A DNA stretch of 64,000 bases from Diploptera punctata (lineage: Eukaryota; Arthropoda; Insecta; Blattodea; Blaberidae): the NCBI GenBank assembly GCA_030220185.1, contig JASPKZ010007430.1:761001-825000 (forward strand), given 5' to 3'. The notes beneath the pieces are model-generated. The model was given only the letters and a program-made list of their open reading frames with translations, was not told the origin of the DNA and did no database searches. The position numbers were made by a program, and so were the translations under genes. Positions 1 through 10,149 of this stretch are shown here, piece after piece (within the stretch, counting starts at the first letter, position 1; every line of letters begins with the position of its first letter).

Positions 1-756
1 CAAACCTCCCACATTTTAATTAATCATAACTAACAAAGTATGCGGAATTGTGAAATGAGGCCGGTATTAAACGAAACAGAAACTCAAAGGATTTTCATTG
101 CCAGACACTAAAACACCTCTATATGTGCACCATTAGTAGCACGAACAATATCAAGTCTGTATTCGATTTCGTGCCACGTTCTGTCCAACATGTCTATTGG
201 TACTGTTGCAATTGTATCAAGGATACAGGTTCGTAAACCATGAAGATCTTGTACTGGAATCGCAAACACACGGCCTTTTACATACCCCCAGAGGAAGAAG
301 TCCAGTGGAGTGATGTCTGGCAAACGTAGTGGCAAGTAAATTGGTCCGCCGCGTCCAATCCACCTATCTGGGAAGGATTCTTTGAGTGAATTCCGAACAT
401 CCAGGCTCCATTGTGGTGGGGCTCCATCTTGCTGAAAGATTACTTGGGGTTGTAGATCAGCTACTTGAGGGTACAAGAACTGTTCCAACATGTCTTGGTA
501 TACCGGGCCAGTTATTGACTTCTCATGGGAGAAAAAAATACCTATAATCCTGTTCTTCAACAGGTCGCACCAAACGTTTACTTTTATTTTATGTTATTAT
601 TGTCCAACTTGCGACAGACGAATGAATTGCAACAATGAAAACAACTATTAATTGAGTTTCTCTTTCTTTTATTACCAATCTAATTTCATAATTCTGCATA
701 CTTTGAGAGTTATTATTAATAAAAATGTGGGAGGTTTGAATGGGACACGGTGTATA
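1..756 (-). mobile_element. Tc1/mariner-superfamily element, deletion copy 1
   Basis: The first bases of the window and bases about 640-739 are inverted copies of each other over roughly 100 bp, starting CAAACCTCCCACATTTT. The right end continues to GGGACACGGTGTATA at 756, so about 18 bp of the left end lie outside the window. Inside is the C-terminal half of a transposase on the minus strand. The N-terminal half is missing, so this is an internal deletion derivative. A second copy of the same family lies at 44183-44724 and has kept the other half of the gene. Confidence 0.85.
108..594 (-). pseudogene. Transposase C-terminal half (DDE_3-like, DUF4817-type family)
   Basis: This frame encodes the end of a cut-and-paste transposase. 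Visible motifs are VIFQQDGAPPQW with the second catalytic Asp, RWIGRGGPI, and LPDITPLDFFLWGYVKG with the third catalytic Asp. I count 41 residues between those two Asp residues, a spacing reported for the DD41D group of Tc1/mariner elements. The frame is open upstream of the first Met (VNVWCDLLKNR) to about position 594, so the true coding region began before that Met and was cut by the internal deletion. The first catalytic Asp and the DNA-binding domain are absent. The fragment cannot be functional. Confidence 0.85.
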
Positions 757-1337
757 AGTTTAAAGCGTCTCAATTAGTCTACGTTGCAAAATTCTGTCGA
801 TTATTTAAAAATAAAATTTGTGTAATTTCTCTGATTATTAAAATTGCTGTAAAAGACCTACGTTCATTTATCACTTGCGTAATAGTACAGCGCCCTGGAG
901 AACTTATCAGTGAAAAGAAATGTCTGCTCATTTTTTATGCCTGTCATTTGAAAGAAGATAAGCCGTGCGACGAACCAGATGCAAAACAAGTTGAACACTC
1001 GGGGAATTCGCACTTTGCTCCATTCTGCAAATCTGCATAACAAAAGCGTTTGCAAGTGCCAGGGATCTGGGTTCATTTCATGTGCATATAAAACAACGCA
1101 ATTTAAAAAATGAAATGGTTATTTTTTGCATATGAAATAACTTTCATATTTTTATTCACGTCTCCGAGAAATATAAAATCAGCGAATATATTAAAGCGGA
1201 AAATGAAATAAGTTTTACTTCTTCTCATAGAGCTAGATAATGTCTAGTACTAAGTTTACTTATGTCATGATCGGGTAGAGCATTTTTGTTCTCAAACAAG
1301 TTCTCCTGGAAGTTCAGGGTTGAATCTCTCTCTGAAA
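757..1337. other. AT-rich stretch without recognisable gene
   Basis: Only short frames overlapping on both strands are present (around 750-1076), with no family resemblance that I can see. No repeat shared with the rest of the window was noticed. Confidence 0.5.
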
Positions 1338-1654
1338 TGCATAGCGCGAAGGCCTAGAAGGCCTTGGCCTATTAGCTGGCTGCTGGTCTTACATCAACAT
1401 CTGACATTTGCAGAAGTAGACGATCATCCAGCCAGCATAGGAATGACATGTGTAACGATATCTAGTTCCAAGCCGTTTTAGTTGGTTACAACCGCTACTT
1501 ATTGTAGCTATTCAAATTCCTCGCGATGCTGGGTGGGCACCGGTCCTATACAGGCCAAAATTTCTCGAGAAAACTGCTTCCCTACGGAGACTCAAACCAG
1601 AGCATGTCCAGTAACTCCACGCCAAGGCAAGGTACCGTAGACTACGGCGCGGGA
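1338..1654 (-). mobile_element. tRNA-derived SINE, family A, copy 1 (diverged)
   Basis: Read on the minus strand it begins with a tRNA-like head GCGCCGTAGTC and a B-box-like GTTTGAGTCTCC, followed by the body shared with 35167-35510, 39003-39245 and 39914-40263. The shared body includes the inverse of GATGCTGGGTGGGCACCGG and a GCTACTTATTGTAGCTA segment. It is the most diverged of the four copies and I found no clear target duplication. Confidence 0.75.
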
Positions 1655-1915
1655 TGTTGAATCTCTGTTTACCTCATTACGATATGACGGGTATAGCTCA
1701 ATATATAATAAAAATGAAGTATGGCAGCTATAAGTGGAGTCGTTTGTGAAGAAAGAAAGTAATTCGAAGTAAAACATTTATCATATCTCTGATTCTAATT
1801 ACTTGATATTATTTTTTGTGTTAATTAAGAATACATTTAGCTTTAAAATTGTATAGCATTTTTATATACTGATCTTAAGCCATTCGTATAAATTATTTCT
1901 AAGTATTAGAAGTTC

Positions 1916-2373
1916 ATTATATAATTTTTTACCTGGTAAGTCAGGCGTCCTCAACTAAGTTATTAAACTTCTTCAAGTTATTCTAATATGGAGGCCTTTC
2001 GAAAACAATGTTTCATCTTCTGCGTTTTAACTGGAACTGATGGCTGATGGTGTTGTATAGGTTGTATAATGGATTTATGTCTGCCATTACGTTCTCGTTG
2101 AGCAGGTCTTCATTCCTTGCTTCTTTCAGAATCTCTATGTCCTTGATCGTGTTGTTGTTATACTCTTTGTGTAGTATTGACATAGAGTTATCGATTTTTT
2201 CAAATCGATGACCTGTTTCGAGTATATGTTTGGCAAAACTTGATTTATCTGCATTATTAATAAAATTTTAGAAATATCCCGAATTGTTTTCAAAAGGCCT
2301 CCATATTAGAATAACTTGAAGTTTAATAACTTAGCTGAGGAAGACTGACTTACCAGGTAAAAAATTATATAAT
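1916..2373 (-). mobile_element. Penelope-like element fragment between inverted arms
   Basis: Bases 1916-2009 and 2283-2373 form a nearly perfect inverted repeat of about 92 bp, with the ATTATATAATTTTTTACCTG end outermost. The 270 bp between them encode part of a Penelope-type C-terminal domain on the minus strand (separate entry). Penelope-like elements often carry terminal repeats in unusual, partly inverted arrangements, and this geometry fits that habit. It could also be a foldback element that picked up Penelope sequence. Confidence 0.6.
2013..2247 (-). pseudogene. Penelope-type C-terminal (GIY-YIG region) coding fragment
   Basis: The minus strand reads without interruption for about 77 codons, starting KSSFAKHILETGHRF, then SILHKEYNNNTIKDIEIL, and ending in a TGA at 2013. 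The S-x-FAKH-x2-ETGH pattern followed by an ILH segment resembles the C-terminal GIY-YIG endonuclease region of Penelope-like elements. I recognise it by pattern only and have not aligned it. The reverse transcriptase and the GIY-YIG core are absent, so this is a short truncated remnant. Confidence 0.6.
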
Positions 2374-2520
2374 TAACATCTTATTACATAACCTCAACGG
2401 TGCTTTCACATGAATTTCAAAAGTGTTGATTATTTGAAGTTCGACCCTAGCATATCGGTATTGAGGTTCTGTTTTCACTTATAATGAATAGTAAACTGAC
2501 ATTTAACTATAATATAAAGT

Positions 2521-2786
2521 AAGGTTAAAGTGATCCCACTACAGGTCATAGGAGACAGTTGGGGTAGCTAGAGGTTAAGGCTCTCACTTTTTCTAGACAA
2601 ACGACACTTGATGTCAGCCAGGTTGTCAGTCCTGCTTGACGGCCATATTTATCCCAGAACAAGCGTATGGTACTCATTTCAATTAGAGGCTGATCCGACC
2701 CTAGGACCATGGTGCCACCGGGACTCGAACCCTCGACATTCCGGTTTGTAGCGTATTGCCTTAACCATTTATGCTACGGCGTGCAA
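2521..2786 (-). mobile_element. tRNA-derived SINE, family C, copy 1
   Basis: On the minus strand it starts with GCACGCCGTAGCATAAATGG (tRNA-like head with A box) and a B box GGGTTCGAGTCCCGG. The body is shared with 17856-18140 and, more diverged, 46936-47165. Shared segments on the plus strand include CACTTGATGTCAGCC, GGTTGTCAG and TTAGAGGCTGA. Confidence 0.8.
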
Positions 2787-3200
2787 CTTTTACTATATAG
2801 TTATTGTTTTAACCTGTAATATCTTAAGTACAGGATATACAGAATATTATTGAATTTTAACGTCGATTTTTTTCGTATAAACTATGTTATTATTTAATAT
2901 CCGAAATTTATATACCCGATTTCACCTAAGGTAGATTTGGACTACAATTTGTGCCAGGTTGTGAGTCATTATATAATTTTATCTAAAACTAAACTTTTTT
3001 GAACTTTATTTATAAAAAAATATATGAAAGATATAAAAATACATAATACATTTTTAAAGCTAAATGTATTTTTAATTAATAAATGTAATAATGCCAGGTA
3101 GACAGCATCGGAGATATATATTTTTTTATACTTTTTACCTTTGTTACAAGCGACTCCTCTTATGTGAGGCTGCTATGGAATCCAAAGAGCTGAACTACTT
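2787..3200. other. AT-rich gap
   Basis: I see no gene, repeat family or structured element here. Confidence 0.4.
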
Positions 3201-4593
3201 TTTAACCATGGAAATTAGTATAAAGGCACTTTGTGTATTTCACAGAATAAACCAAAAATAATGAGCGCAAAGTTTACAACAAAGTTCTAAAATTTAGTTG
3301 AACCTCAATTGTTCTTAATTACTTGGAAGATTCTCTTTGGCATTGACTTCATGAGGGGGGTTTATTTCTTCCACTGAGATTGAAGCCCTCTCTTCCCGAA
3401 TAGCATTTTTCAGCTAAGTCATTGTCCCAAACTGCCGTCCATTGCGATCACACGCCTTGCCAGGTCCCCCCCCCATAAGTTCTCAATCGGGTTTAAATCA
3501 GGACTTCTGGCTGGCCACGTCAAAAGAGGTATTTCTTTCTTCCTGAACCACTCCTCTGATTTGGCAAACACGTGAATGGAAACATTATCTTGCTGAAAAA
3601 TTAGATCTTCGCCAAATTCCTCATACATTCCTATGAATTCGGACTCCAGAAACTCCTCAGTGTAGGACTCAGAATTCATCTTGGTGCGTATCCATGCCAG
3701 TTTTGATCTTCCTTTAAAGCAGAATGCTGCCCAAATCATAACGCCTCCACCACCGAAGTTTCTACTCATTCTAACTTGCTCTTCAGTACGGAGGTCGTGC
3801 CAGTAATACTGAAAGCCATCAGGCCCGTCCAGATTAAACTTCTTCTTGTCACTGAATATTACTTTATTACATTCTGAGGTCCAGGACATGTGTTCTTCAG
3901 CAAAAGACATTCTAGCTTTCTTATGTGCATTGTTCAGAGGTAGTTTACTAAGACTTTTTTTGAATTTTAGGTTCTTACCTTCTGGCAGAATTTGTCTTAG
4001 TGGTCTGGCTGTTAATTACAACTTCAAATCAGCCTGGATTTGAGAAGAAAACATTCTCTTACCTTTTGCTTTACGTAAAATGAGACGTTTAGTGCGCTCA
4101 ATTTTCTTGTCCGTCCATTCTTCCCGTTTTTTCTATATTGTGAGCCCAGTTTGACAACATTATCAATGACACATCTTGAACGTCCCAATTTCGTAGCTAT
4201 TTGTCGAATGGAAAGGCCCATCTACTTGAAGGCACTAACTCTTGCTTTCTCTTCATTTGATAGAGGCTTTCCACGCGGCATTGTACGTACTGTTGACTTG
4301 TAACTGATGAACGATGCTCACAGACACGTCTTCTCCATGTAACTGCAGTGTTTTGTTTACATTTATGTCTCTGTAAGAGCCAGAAGTTGACCTGCCTTTA
4401 TACCGATTTCCACTCCTAGGACTGCGTTTTCTTAGTTTTTACGTATGTAATAAATACAAAATGAGGAGACCTGTATGAAATTATGTCCAAGATAATTATA
4501 TGTAATCTATGACACACTTACAGTATTTGCATAAATATTTCAGGTTGTTTTACTACTAAAAGTTGGTGACTTTATACCAATTTCCTCCACTGT
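3201..4593 (-). mobile_element. Tc1-like element (DD34E), decayed
   Basis: The ends carry imperfect inverted repeats. The right end read inward is TACAGTGGAGGAAATTGGTA, and the left end has GGAAATTAGTATAAAGGCAC. A second inner copy of the end motif (CTTTATACCGATTTCCACTCC) lies near 4396-4420, as in Tc3-like elements with internal binding repeats. The length of about 1.39 kb is that of a full Tc1 element. The transposase gene runs on the minus strand and is broken. Confidence 0.8.
3419..4281 (-). pseudogene. Tc1/Tc3-like transposase, several lesions
   Basis: Coding starts at an ATG at 4279-4281 (MPRGKPLSNEEKARV), a typical Tc3-like N terminus. A TAG stop at 4222-4224 interrupts it just before MGLSIRQIATKLGRS, the helix-turn-helix. 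Further breaks separate this from the catalytic part at 3419-3910. There the DDE core is intact: FSDKKKF with the first Asp, IFQQDNVSIHV with the second, and SPDLNPIENLW with the Glu. I count 34 residues between the second Asp and the Glu, so DD34E. The stop and frameshifts make it inactive. Confidence 0.85.
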
Positions 4594-5436
4594 AGTATAC
4601 TTTGCGGACTGTAAACTTTCGGGTGGGGAGCATTACTCTACTTGTAGTCTTATAGCCTTAAGGCTACCTCTCACTCTACATTCTAACCTCTAGTATAGAT
4701 CTGAAAGAAAACGCACTCTCTGTTGTTTGTGTCAGAGTTGTGCTACACGCAATAATTCTGCAGTCAGTTATAAGTTTAGTTTAATTTAAAATAATTTCTA
4801 AGTACAAATTTACATTTGAAATGCCTTTTCACTAATAATAAATGAGTCGATATTTTTAAGTCTGTTAGTAGTACCGATTCACCTCTTGTTTCTCCAATAC
4901 AACAATGACGTCACGGACCCGCAAAGTTAAAGTGCGCGACCTATAACTTAATGTTTTACATAAAAATCATTGAAGAATGAAGCGTTTGAATTGTACTGCG
5001 AAAATGAGTACCTACTTGCAGTTGTAAGGCTGCAATGCGTGACGTAACAGATGTACTATAAAACTATTAGATAACCTGAACGTTTAGGAACCAAAATGCG
5101 CACCCGAGTTATGAGTTTTCATCAGCATTCCGAAAGTCTCGAATTCAAAATCCCGGGGTTGATCAACTTGATTGGACTATTTTGTGATATCCGCCAGTCG
5201 TAAGGTAAATGATAAGTTGGAATTTCACTACAAGACATACTATAAACAATTTTTTGACAGGTCTTTCAAACCCGCCTCCGTAGCCATCACTAATGTTCTA
5301 AAGATGGAAAACGCCTCCCACAAAGGTTACGGAATAGAAAAAGCCACAGGGCTAAATCCGGACTATAGGGAGGGTGATGGACTTACTTCACTTTGATTTT
5401 TGCAAGATATTTAACAAAAAAAAACATTTGCGATAT
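4594..5436. other. Gap without recognised gene
   Basis: A 74-codon plus-strand frame at 5172-5396 has no family resemblance that I can identify. No repeats shared with the rest of the window were noticed. Confidence 0.35.
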
Positions 5437-5736
5437 TCAGCTTCGCATTATCGTGGCGCAGCATCCAGCTTGTTTTCTGTTACCAACGTATAGATGGCAC
5501 ACACTAGATTTCCAAGATAAAAGAAAAATATATGTTAAGGTTATTCGTCGATTCTCTTTTACTATAACATTGGTTTTTACGTTTTCTTCCATTAGAAAAA
5601 TGACTGGAGCACCGGGTTTTCCTTCTTTTGAAATTGATTGTCTCCCTTCTATAAACAATTTATACAATCGTTGAATTATGCTGTGAAAAAAAAAACAAGT
5701 TCTACATAGGCCTCCTTGTAACATTACATAGGCCAC
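5437..5736 (-). pseudogene. mariner transposase N-terminal fragment
   Basis: The translated stretch LYKLFIEGRQSISKEGKPG, then EENVKTNVIVKENRRITL, matches the pattern of the mariner DNA-binding domain: an FKEGR motif, an acidic stretch, a GRP-like turn, and an EN..V..L...DRR.T helix. It is clearly decayed. The preceding LCRTCFFF resembles the LSRTQVF helix of the same domain. No catalytic domain follows in either frame. I found no terminal repeats. Confidence 0.55.
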
Positions 5737-5959
5737 AGATGATTTGTTGAGACTCTAAAGCAGAATTGCAAATCCGCATATTGTTCACCTCTATTTCAGG
5801 AGTAGCCGATACTGAACATATATTAATTTACACACCACTCACAGAATGGAACCGAGAGGGATGGACCTTAACTCGTACCACGTGTACACGACGCATTATG
5901 CTAACAAGTATCGTAAAACCACTTTTTTGCGTGTTAAATTATGGCTGTAAAATACCCTC

Positions 5960-6745
5960 GTACAATCCGGAAAATATACTTTGGGGTAAATAGAACCCTA
6001 TCACCCCTACAAGTGGGATGAGAGGAAATGACATGGAAAAATAATCGAAAACAATTGGCATTAGTATAGAGTATAAAGTTTTCGAAATCGCTGAGATGAA
6101 TGGTGATCCTGCTGTCGTTTAAATTTAGGTTCAACCCTTTTTTTTCTTTAATTTTTTTTCTCAGAATATTCCATCACAAAGAAAGTAATACTACATGCTT
6201 TAATTTACAAAATTTTTTACATAACATTATTTGCAAAAAAATTGTCTTTATTAATTTTCTATGGCCACTTGTAATTTTGAATTGGCTTTGTTTTGCTCTA
6301 ATCAGTCTAAATCTATGGAATTAATGAATGAGATTAATTCAACTGTGTACTCCTCTACTAGTCTTACTTTATCGAATGTCTATTTACCATATTTCTTAAT
6401 CATGTTGTTCTTAAATAACTGTCTTTCTGTTTCTAGTTTTGTACATGCAAACAATAGATGATCTATGGTTTGTTCTGAGTTTCCGCATGTACACACGGGG
6501 TTGTCTTTTATTTTAAAACGATAGTAATAACTGTTTATTTTTCCGTGCCCTGTTAAGAAAGTAGTCATTTTTCCCAAAAAAAAGTTCAGTCCTTATTAGC
6601 ATGGTAGCGAGAAGAGGTGAAATGTAAAATGCCCAAGTCTGAAATTAGTGTTAAATCCATAGTTTTCGGGCTCGCTAAGCTGATTGATGACCAGAGGATT
6701 AATATAAATAAATACTCTGACAATACCGGGTAATCAGGTATTAAT
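5960..6745. repeat. Two blocks of a dispersed repeat split by a LINE fragment
   Basis: Bases about 5960-6115 (with CCTATCACCCCTACAAGTGGGATGA and AGTTTTCGAAATCGCTGAGATGAATGGTGA) and 6590-6745 (with TTAAATCCATAGTTTTCGGG and GCTAAGCTGATTGATGA) belong to a family also seen at 44765-45140. The LINE fragment at 6116-6580 lies between them. The association with GGGATAATCAG-type phrases suggests a link to the Helitron-like repeats, but this is not proven. Confidence 0.5.
6116..6580 (-). pseudogene. LINE ORF2 C-terminal fragment with CCHC-like knuckle
   Basis: The minus strand encodes TGHGKINSYYYRFKIKDNPV then CTCGNSEQTIDHLLFAC, the C-terminal cysteine/histidine motif common after the RNase H or RT region of jockey/R1-type LINEs. 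Downstream the reading continues in broken frames (INSID, EEYTV). The RT core is absent, so this is a 5'-truncated, decayed insertion. Confidence 0.7.
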
Positions 6746-8159
6746 AAAATAAAAAAATAGACATTTCTTAAAAAATTAACCAACGTATCTACAGCGATTG
6801 TAACAAATACAAATAAATAATCGACATAAAATAGGATATCAGTTCGCCCACATAAAATACGTTCCTTTTAGAAAAAAACATCTGGTTTATTTCACAAGTC
6901 AGGAGGCAGATAGAATTAATCAGGTATGTACATTGTATTATGTAAGGTATCTCTTGAAGGTGGGGAGAAATAGCATATCTATGGTTTCATTTGATAGAAA
7001 TTTGGGGCAACAAAACCATGTATACCGTTTTTTCAAGCCTCAATTAGCACGTCGCAGGCATTTATAGTGATTCGTACCTCTACAATACGACTCAATGGTT
7101 GTAATAACAGTAATATAATTGTAGATATATAGGTTGTAACAAATTTAATGAGCAAACTTAACTTAATTAATTTTTCATATGTAGAGATGAAAAAAAAGTT
7201 TATATCAACGTGGATTTAGAAATGCTTGGTGTCGCCTTAGAAGTAACCTACTCTAATATACGCATGTTTAATAAAATTAATATGAGTCTTATATTATCTC
7301 ACCGGGGTTTCAGGAACTCTTGTTCCTATCTTCAGCCATTTTTTGACTGTTGAATTTTTCCTTTCACCATCGTCTTCTAAACTGCCATCTAGTTATGATT
7401 CGATGAACTTTTTGAAATTAAATCTTGCTCACCGGGAATTTCAAAAATCCATGGATCTATATTTGTTCTTCTGAAAGTATAGCCTAAACCTTCACAAACT
7501 GTTAATTCCATTAGTTTCTTTTTCAATATTATGATTCTCTAGCAAAATATGAGCTGCAATTGGTGATTTTCAATTTCACCATTTTTAATATTCCTTAAGT
7601 GTTTAATTGTTCGAGTGTCCTGTGCTGTGAAAAACAATGAGTGTATGAGGTGAGACGATCTACGGCTCGTTTTAATTTTATTAATTTGTAGGCCTCATTA
7701 TATTAATTCCCATAATAAGTTTTATGAAATTCGCATGTTTGATGGAATGAGTTTATTAATATTTCAATCAGAATACATTTGTTTACGAGTTCATAATTTC
7801 CATCTCCTGCCTGAATACCCTAACCTGTTCGTAACCTCGGGCATGTAATTTCATTGAAACCTCACTGACTTAAGTATCTAAAAACACATGGATGTCATCT
7901 GCGATTATGCCATTGTCAATCCTATGTCATTCGCTCTACACACATATTGCATATAATATGTATAATAATGTATCACATTTAATTTCAGCAAACAAAAGAT
8001 CTGAAATAGACAGTCATCCTCCTTGTAACCTCCTTGACAACTAACAATTCCAAGACCTATCTTGCTGTAATATTTTTTTTCTCCTTTATGTGACGAGAAA
8101 TTCATACCCGAAGTTTGACCCATTATTTTCGTTACACTTTGTATAAGATTGCAATCCAT
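6746..8159. other. 1.4-kb gap without recognised gene
   Basis: AT-rich sequence. The frame at 7905-8159 (minus, 84 codons) has no family signature. Two CACCGGG-containing phrases near 7302 and 7431 (CTCACCGGGGTTTCAGGAAC and CTCACCGGGAATTTC) are weak relatives of each other. Confidence 0.35.
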
Positions 8160-8935
8160 AATGATTTAAGTTGACTATTTAACTCATGCCCCAAATGTGA
8201 CTCAATGACCAATCACGTTTCTATGATTTCTGTTTTACAACCAATCAGAGTCGTATTTCACGAAATATTTATCAGTGTTATAATTACCATATTAAAGAAA
8301 GCTCCTCCTTTTTAATATTCTGAACAGGTCTGACCATTATTTTGCAGTGACTGGCCCTACGAAAAATACAGCTACCAGATTGTATATATAGTGCATGAAT
8401 GTCAACACATGCCGCATGTGGGAGTTAATATAAAACATTTGTAGCAATTGATTATACCACCAAAAAAAGAAACCACTTTTTGCACTTTCTTAAATGTATT
8501 TTTTCCCAGGTAACAATCCAGAAAAATATAATTGTCATATTTACATCATACGACATCGGAAATGAATTAATATACAGTTTGATGTGTTTCATTTTTTCTC
8601 CACTAGAGAGCATTCTTACAATATTGCGTTCCTTTGGCAATAAATAGTATGATCTGGTTGAAGTGATAAACAAAAGAAGCAGATGAAGCGTACCTATCGC
8701 TTCTCATTTGTTTTCAAACATCGCCGTTTACATTAAATATATAAATATTTTAAAATAGCTATAGTTAAATAATGATTTGTGAGTAAACAACTTAATTTTA
8801 TTCGTTAAATAGTCCTAACAAATGCCACTCTTGATTTCCAAATTCTCTAGATAAATTTACTCCTCTCTTCGTGAGTCGTGAATTTATCGATAATTTGGAA
8901 ATCACTCGTGGCATTACTTATGACTATTAAATCTG
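8160..8935 (+). repeat. 0.78-kb dispersed repeat, copy 1
   Basis: This block is nearly identical, in opposite orientation, to 42270-43055. A 160-bp piece recurs at 16225-16385. It ends in a long near-palindrome built from TGATTTCCAAATT and AATTTGGAAATCACTCGTGGC. The copies differ in the loop: here about 40 bp have been inserted, whereas in the copy at 42.3 kb the hairpin is perfect. No coding frame is shared. ACTATTTAAC occurs near both ends in inverted orientation, hinting at a non-autonomous DNA element. Confidence 0.75.
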
Positions 8936-9267
8936 ACAGATACAGTGGTACTACGAAAACTGAATGTTATAGCTTACTATGGTTATTTGAATAACATACA
9001 AACGTTGATATTAATGACAACTTCCACAATACTCGCATGTACACTGCCAAATAAATGCAGAGAAGCGTGTAAGCCTAACTTAAGCTAATGAATTCTGTAA
9101 TATTTATCTGTAACTTGACATATATGGACGGGTTAAAATTACAGTATTAGAAATAATATTTTCTTTGTTTTCCACAAAATTAACATACCCCAAAGAATAC
9201 TATTATTCCCCTCGGGAACAGAAATGTTACAATGTCGTCATTATAGGGGTGCCACAAAAATACAAAT

Positions 9268-9690
9268 TTAATATAGAGCAGGGCCGCCCAAACCTTTTAA
9301 TGGTCCGGGCCAATAACTGAATGTGCAATTGATCGCGGGCCGGAACAACTTCTTGGTAACAGCAATCAGACACTTTTTCGCAAATTCGCCATCAGAAAAC
9401 GGTTTTCCGTTTTCAGCAATTAGTTTCGAAACTTCATAACTCGCTTTGGTAACATTTCTTTGTCTTACACCACCACCCTGAATTAATAACTGCTGTTGTG
9501 CCGTAACTTTAGAAAGGAGCTCGTTCGCTTTTTCAGTACGCTCATCTCCATCAAATTTATCAAAATGGCTATGCTTTATTTGGTAATGTCTTTTAATGTT
9601 ATATTCTTTCACAACTGCAATAACATTGTTACAAATAACACATAAGACTTTGTTTCCATGCTCCTTCAAGAAGTACTTGCCGGTCCAGGA
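9268..9690 (-). pseudogene. hAT transposase N terminus (BED zinc finger)
   Basis: The frame reads KYFLKEHGNKVLCVICNNV, then KEYNIKRHYQIKHSHF. C-x2-C followed by H-x4-H is a BED/C2H2-like DNA-binding finger, here in the style of GTF2IRD2-like hAT proteins. After it come VSKLIAENGKPFSDGEFAKK, a conserved segment of the same proteins, and then unrelated residues where the internal deletion joins the left terminus. The open frame runs past the element end into flanking DNA. It lacks all catalytic residues. Confidence 0.75.
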
Positions 9691-10055
9691 TTAGTTAAAC
9701 TCCCTACACTCGGAATCAACTTTGCATTTTTAAAAGTATTTTCTCACTTTAACAACTAGTCCGTGCACAGGCTACTGTTTGATTGACAATATAACAAGCG
9801 AAACAATAATTAATGTTCAAACTTTGGAGTGGGGAAGAAAACGGAAAATAAGGGATGAGTCATCTCTATTACTTTGTCAAGAGAAGCGGTGACACCTCAA
9901 ATCCAGATTCTAGAGAGATGAATTTCACAAAGGGATGTCCAAACTAGATGTTACATTTCTAAATCTAAATTAAAAATATAAAATTAATTTGTTCATTTCA
10001 TTCCTTACGCGGGCCATACGAAAAGCCATAGCGGGCCGTAGTTTGGACGACTCTG
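9279..10055 (-). mobile_element. hAT element, deletion derivative with perfect target duplication
   Basis: The element begins CAGGGCCGCCCAAAC and ends, inverted, CAGAGTCGTCCAAAC. It is flanked on both sides by ATATAGAG (9271-9278 and 10056-10063), an exact 8-bp duplication as expected for hAT. It encodes only a BED-type zinc finger region on the minus strand. The catalytic domain is gone, so at 777 bp it is non-autonomous. Confidence 0.9.
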
Positions 10056-10149
10056 ATATAGAGGCTTGAATTGAATTTGTACAATATATGGTAATGGTTA
10101 CAATGTTACTGCTAACGAAGATGAATAACACCACTGTAATTTTAATATA

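Noticed and set aside
5172..5396. 74-codon frame as gene
   Set aside because: No motif, no conserved copy, and AT-rich surroundings without signals that I can support.
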